Source of the DNA: Planctomycetota bacterium
GTDB taxonomy: Bacteria > Planctomycetota > Planctomycetia > Gemmatales > HRBIN36
NCBI GenBank assembly: GCA_014584395.1
Contig: JACTMY010000004.1
Coordinates: forward strand, 1-64,000
DNA: 64,000 nt
Reading direction: 5' to 3'
Each line of letters starts with the position of its first letter. Position 1 is the first letter of the stretch. The translations under genes and the position numbers were made by a program. Shown here one piece after another: positions 60,669 through 64,000 of the stretch. Below the pieces are notes generated by a model. That model saw nothing but the letters and a program-made list of their open reading frames with translations. It was not told the origin of the DNA and did no database searches.

Positions 60669-60697
60669 ATTATAAGACATAATGTCTATGAGTGCAA
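60669..60697 (-). promoter_or_regulatory. Promoter with palindrome in the spacer, upstream of the BNR gene
   Basis: On the minus strand a TATAAT (60674-60669) has a TTGCAC (60697-60692) 17 bases upstream; the -35 matches only loosely. Between them sits AGACAT-A-ATGTCT (60675-60687), a perfect palindrome. A regulator that binds here would sit on the spacer, as MerR-type activators do. The start codon is about 51 bases downstream. Confidence 0.5.
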
Positions 60698-61119
60698 AAC
60701 GATTCACCCTCGTTGGCAGAGGCTTGGGCTGAAGTGCCGTGAATGCATTTATGAAAAGTAAAAGAACTCCGTGGAGCCACGGAGTTGAGAGCAGCTCAAC
60801 AGGGGGTGTTCTTGGCGATGCTGAATCCTAATGAGCGTATTGAGCGGCATTCCATAGGAGGAAAGCGACCCGTTCACGCATACGTTGGCTGCGCCGCTTT
60901 TCGATCAGCTTGTATGAAAGCCAAATGTAGTAGATTCCCGCCACAGCGAAAGTTTGAGCCAGGAAGACTTCCATAATTTCATGTCCAACATGAAAGGTGA
61001 GTTGTGGGTGATAATTTGCATCGTCCGAACACAATATTCATACCCTACAAATCGTAACAATGCAAACGAGGGTAGGAAAAAATCCATGACCGAAACGAAA
61101 AATACACTGGTTTTGTAAA
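60698..61119. other. AT-rich non-coding stretch with a minus-strand terminator
   Basis: AACTCCGTGG (60765-60774) pairs perfectly with CCACGGAGTT (60777-60786), loop AG; on the minus strand TTCTTTTACTTTTC follows, an intrinsic terminator. It may end the transcript from 61545. A minus-strand open frame of 68 codons at 60828-61034 (a possible membrane segment with AGIYYIWLSYKLIEKRR) has no strong ribosome site and is left unannotated as a gene, though its position just before the terminator makes it worth a check. Confidence 0.55.
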
Positions 61120-61545
61120 TTATGCCTTATGGGCTAACTTGTGCTTTTTCACCTGGTCGGCTTTGATGTGCCAGCCGCAGTCGCCGCAAGCGGGGGCTTT
61201 GGTGAAGCAGGTGCCGCAATAGAAAGGGCCGCCGTGGAAGAATTGCTCGAAGCGTTCGCGATCCTGCGGGGTTAACTCGGCGGGATCGGGCAGCATGGTC
61301 GCCGAGTTGCCGCAGCCCTCGCAATCCCGGTCGCTCATTTTTTCCATGATCTCGGCGTAGTGATCGTGCAGCCACTTGGGCAGCACGCCGCCGCCGCGGC
61401 ACATGGGGCAGGTCATCTCCAATTGGGCCACGATTGCCTTGCGAATGAAGGCGCTTTTGTTCGGTAGTTCATTCAAGATGTCGGCCAGGTCTTTTTCCAC
61501 TTTGAAGGCGACGACGGCGGTCTTGGGGCTTTTATGCTGCGACAT
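61120..61545 (-). CDS. Ribbon-helix-helix/zinc-finger-like regulator
   Basis: Encodes 141 residues from the ATG at 61545, behind AAGGA; a longer frame to 61665 lacks coding character. The N-terminal 45 residues (TAVVAFKVEKDLADILNELPNKSAFIRKAIVAQL) match a CopG/Arc-type ribbon-helix-helix, a DNA-binding dimer. The rest has four cysteine pairs (CPMC near 52, CEGC, CGTC and CGDC at about 82-125), typical of zinc ribbons. The pairing suggests a metal-responsive repressor. The target is not known; the upstream sequence shows no clear operator. Confidence 0.8.
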   Translation of the reverse strand: MSQHKSPKTAVVAFKVEKDLADILNELPNKSAFIRKAIVAQLEMTCPMCRGGGVLPKWLHDHYAEIMEKMSDRDCEGCGNSATMLPDPAELTPQDRERFEQFFHGGPFYCGTCFTKAPACGDCGWHIKADQVKKHKLAHKA

Positions 61546-61674
61546 GGACGAGTCCTTGGCTGAGGAGGAGGTCATGGGCGCAATGCCACGACCCAGACTT
61601 TCCTTCATTGTAAGCTGAACCGTTGGCTGTTGCAATCGAGGGACGCCTTCAAGTCCGCCTCTCACGAATCAACT

Positions 61675-62913
61675 TCATGAACCAATCAGGGGCAACTTGC
61701 GGCGCGAGGAACCCGGCGGCGAAGCGAGCGCGGGGCCGCTGGCCATTTCCTCTTTTTCCCAGCGGTCGATCTCCTCGATCAGGGCGTCCACCATTTCCGC
61801 CTCGCTGACCGTGCGGAGCATTTCGCCGCGCTTAAAAATCATGCCCTTGCCGCGGCCGGCGGCGATGCCCAGGTCGGCTTCCTTGGCCTCGCCGGGTCCG
61901 TTGACGACGCAGCCGAGCACGCTGACCTTAATCGGCGTCGTGCGGCCTTGGAGCCGTTGTTCCAGTTGTGCAATGATGCCCTCGAGGTCGATTTCCAACC
62001 GGCCGCAAGTGGGGCAGGCGATGATTTCAGGCTGGCGCACGCGCCGCTGCGTGGCTTGCAGGATATCGAACGCCGCCTGGATTTCCGGCACGGGGTCGCC
62101 CAGCAGGCTGATGCGAATGGTGTCGCCGATGCCGTCCAGCAAAATGGGCGCCAGGCCGCAAGCGGACTTGATGACGGCGTAGGGCGGCTTGCCTGCTTCC
62201 GTGACGCCGATGTGCGTCGGATAATTCGCTTGCTTGGCATAGAGCCGATAGGCCTCCACGACGGTGGCCACGTCGCTGGACTTGAGGGACACGATCAGAT
62301 CGTGATATCCTTCGCTCTCGGCGATTTCGATGTAGCGGAGGGCGCTGTCCACCATGGCGGGGGGGCAGGGATAGCCATATTTCATGGCGAATTCCCGCTC
62401 CAGGCTGCCCGCGTTGACCCCGATCCGCATGGGGATGCCCTTGTCCTTGGCCTTGCGGAGCACCTGGCGGAAGCGATCCATGCCGCCGATGTTGCCCGGG
62501 TTGATGCGGATTTTGTCGATGGGGTGATCGAGGGCCATGAGGGCCATCTTGTAATCGAAGTGAATGTCCACGATGAGCGGGATCGTGATCTGCTTCTTGA
62601 TTTCGGTGAGGGCGTGGGCGTCTTCAGGCTTGGGCACCGTAACGCGCACGAGTTCGCAGCCCGCTTCCTCCAGGCGGCGAATCTGGGCGACCGTCGCGGC
62701 CACGTCGTGGGTGTCGGGCGTGGTCATCGACTGGACGATAATCGGATGATCGCCGCCGATGGGCACGGAACCTACCACGACGACGCGCGTGCGGTGGCGG
62801 CGGAAGGGAGATTGATACAGTGGACCTGGAGGCGCGGCCGGCGTGTCGCCGTTGGCCACTACCCCAGGCACCGATGCGGTTGGATGCATGATTGGTCCCA
62901 GCAAATGAGGCAT
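61675..62913 (-). CDS. ispG: 4-hydroxy-3-methylbut-2-en-1-yl diphosphate synthase
   Basis: Encodes 412 residues from the ATG at 62913, 5 bases after GGAG; a TTG at 62949 is less likely. IspG turns MEcPP into HMBPP with a 4Fe-4S cluster, the step before IspH. The TIM-barrel start (HRTRVVVVGSVPIGGDHPIIVQSMTTPDTHD) and the C-terminal cluster site (ACPTCGRLEIDLEG, with SVLGCVVNGPGEAKEADLGIAAG) are clear. A 30-residue N-terminal Pro-rich extension precedes the conserved core. It is a single gene, followed by RHH gene 130 bases away. Confidence 0.97.
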   Translation of the reverse strand: MPHLLGPIMHPTASVPGVVANGDTPAAPPGPLYQSPFRRHRTRVVVVGSVPIGGDHPIIVQSMTTPDTHDVAATVAQIRRLEEAGCELVRVTVPKPEDAHALTEIKKQITIPLIVDIHFDYKMALMALDHPIDKIRINPGNIGGMDRFRQVLRKAKDKGIPMRIGVNAGSLEREFAMKYGYPCPPAMVDSALRYIEIAESEGYHDLIVSLKSSDVATVVEAYRLYAKQANYPTHIGVTEAGKPPYAVIKSACGLAPILLDGIGDTIRISLLGDPVPEIQAAFDILQATQRRVRQPEIIACPTCGRLEIDLEGIIAQLEQRLQGRTTPIKVSVLGCVVNGPGEAKEADLGIAAGRGKGMIFKRGEMLRTVSEAEMVDALIEEIDRWEKEEMASGPALASPPGSSRRKLPLIGS

Positions 62914-63079
62914 GGACTCCACGGATTCTATTTTAGCGTAAATGGCCAAGGTGGATAATATCCCATGGTTTTTAACCGCGAAACCGCACCCGACCCAACC
63001 CGCAAACCGTTCAGTGAAATTGACCTTGCCCGGTCCGGGTGAACCTGTTATTCCCCCCGGTTCTCAGGGGGAATCGGTT

Positions 63080-63397
63080 ATGAGAAGCCTCATGTGGCTC
63101 GGCGGCTGTCTGCTTTTGCTTTCGGGTTGTCATACCACGATGACCACCACGCTCAATAATGGCATGGTGGTGGAGAGCATGGCCCAAGGTTGGCTGCCCA
63201 TCGAACAGGTCCAGGCGGGGCACGTTTCCACATTCCGTCTCGGCGCCAAAATGATTGATGTGCACCCCGATGCGGTCTTCATTGATGGATCGCGGGTCTG
63301 TTGGGTTCCCGCGGGCACGGAAGTCGTTCGCGTCGATTTTGACGATGGCCGCATCATCGTCGAAGCCGATGGCAAATTGCTGCACTCGCAGCGCTGA
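63080..63397 (+). CDS. Small lipoprotein of unknown function
   Basis: Encodes 105 residues from the ATG at 63080, with AGGGGGAA 7 bases upstream; an in-frame start at 62942 is unlikely. The signal LMWLGGCLLLLSGC ends in a lipobox with Cys17, so the protein is probably lipidated and anchored to a membrane. The rest is beta-rich (VSTFRLGAKMIDVHPDAVFIDGSRVCWVPAGTEVVRVDFDDGRIIVEADGKL). I recognise no family. It is divergent to ispG. Confidence 0.75.
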   Translation: MRSLMWLGGCLLLLSGCHTTMTTTLNNGMVVESMAQGWLPIEQVQAGHVSTFRLGAKMIDVHPDAVFIDGSRVCWVPAGTEVVRVDFDDGRIIVEADGKLLHSQR

Positions 63398-63572
63398 GCC
63401 GGTCCCACCTCGCATCGATACCGTGCTTGACGCCTAGGCGCATAATGTTTTTCACGATCTGACGGCGGCGTTTCGCTCCATTCGCGAAGGTTTCTCCTTG
63501 GCGCCATGGGCCGATTCCGTGTCTAATGAGGAAGATTCCTCCGCCTGTCATTCCCCCCTCATGGAGTCGAAG

Positions 63573-64000
63573 ATGTCTCGATTGACCCGCCGCGACTTTT
63601 TGCGTGACGCTGCTTTGCTGGCGACGGCCTCCGCCGCTCTGGCCGGGGACAGTTATGCTCAACCTTGGGAAGAGCCGATCCTCAAGAAGGTTGGACCCAA
63701 TGACAAAATCCGGGTGGCGGTGATCGGTTTCAACGGCCAGGGTTTGAGCCACATCAAGGCTTATGCCGCTATGCCCGAGACCGAGGTGGCCGTGGTCTGC
63801 GACTGCGACGCGAACCTGGCGGATCGCGGGATCAAGGCGGCGGCGGACATTCAGAAAACCGCCCCCAAGTTCGAGCAGGACCTGCGCCGCGTGATGGAGG
63901 ATCGGTCCATCGACGTGGTCACTATCGCCACGCCGAATCACTGGCATGCCCTGGCGGCGATTTGGGCCGTGCAAAACGGCAAGGACGTTTACGTGGAGAA
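63573..64000 (+). CDS. Gfo/Idh/MocA-type oxidoreductase, cut by the window edge
   Basis: The first 142 codons are in the window, from the ATG at 63573 behind GGAG (an in-frame ATG at 63561 is the alternative). The leader SRLTRRDFLRDAALLATASAAL is Tat-like. The Rossmann fold starts at DKIRVAVIGFNGQGLSHIKAY near 44, and DVVTIATPNHWHALAA near 115 is the substrate-binding EKP/HWH-type region of the Gfo/Idh/MocA family, which uses NAD(P) to oxidise or reduce sugars and sugar alcohols. Tat-exported members are very common in planctomycetes. The C-terminal domain lies beyond the window. Confidence 0.9.
   Translation, partial: MSRLTRRDFLRDAALLATASAALAGDSYAQPWEEPILKKVGPNDKIRVAVIGFNGQGLSHIKAYAAMPETEVAVVCDCDANLADRGIKAAADIQKTAPKFEQDLRRVMEDRSIDVVTIATPNHWHALAAIWAVQNGKDVYVE

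Noticed and set aside
60828..61034. Minus-strand 68-codon frame with a possible membrane segment
   Set aside because: No strong ribosome site or recognised family; only its place before a terminator argues for it.
63354..63974. Long minus-strand frame opposite the Gfo/Idh/MocA gene
   Set aside because: It is the antisense shadow of a clear oxidoreductase gene with a Tat leader and Rossmann motif.

Overview
The window reads as a chromosomal segment of a planctomycete, most likely from the Gemmataceae. The evidence is gene content: a DUF1501 protein translationally coupled to a cytochrome-c/DUF1549/DUF1553 protein, a DUF1559 pseudopilin-like protein, the PVC-type small basic protein TIGR04137, a YXWGXW-repeat protein, many Tat-type leaders on secreted enzymes, and short, mostly monocistronic transcription units on both strands. 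Base composition is moderately GC-rich, with an AT-rich stretch at about 0.4-1.3 kb.

Layout. 0-2 kb: tail of an unknown gene, a secreted Cys-rich miniprotein, and an AT-rich membrane-anchored protein, then a non-coding stretch with a perfect 14-bp inverted repeat. 2-6.5 kb: ABC exporter, GT39/ArnT-like glycosyltransferase and GT2 protein (envelope glycan or lipid work). 6.5-13.8 kb: ATP-grasp ligase, ispH, a small secreted protein, hflX, a conserved small protein and comEC. 13.8-20.2 kb: carotenoid oxygenase, a Cys-rich secreted protein, a 19-codon basic micro-ORF, rsfS and argS. 20.4-25 kb: intradiol dioxygenase; an operon hemP-DUF1559-DUF4198 bounded by a promoter plus Fur-like palindrome and an intrinsic terminator; an ABC ATPase and a degenerate receiver domain. 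25-34 kb: LRR protein, fbp, an ECHDC3-like crotonase, the DUF1501/PSCyt1 pair and a class A beta-lactamase-like protein. 34-41.2 kb: a four-gene TolC-HlyD-MacB-type efflux operon. 41.4-44.5 kb: archease-rtcB (RNA repair) and a class C beta-lactamase-like hydrolase. 44.5-47.8 kb: an accessory stretch with attC-like palindromes and small cassette-like genes. 47.8-64 kb: secreted protein, TIGR04137, speA, YXWGXW protein, purQ, SGNH hydrolase, DUF3500, mqnA, a TerB-like/AAA+/zinc-ribbon ATPase, a BNR protein, an RHH-zinc protein, ispG, a small lipoprotein and a truncated Gfo/Idh/MocA gene.

How the genes fit together. ispH and ispG supply the last two steps of the MEP isoprenoid pathway; mqnA starts the futalosine route to menaquinone; speA makes agmatine for polyamines; purQ serves purine synthesis; rsfS, argS and hflX serve translation. 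The most interesting units are the hemP operon, which looks iron-regulated and couples a HemP protein to a pseudopilin-like protein and a NikM-like DUF4198 protein, and the cassette-like region with attC-like repeats. No rRNA, tRNA, CRISPR array or transposase was recognised.
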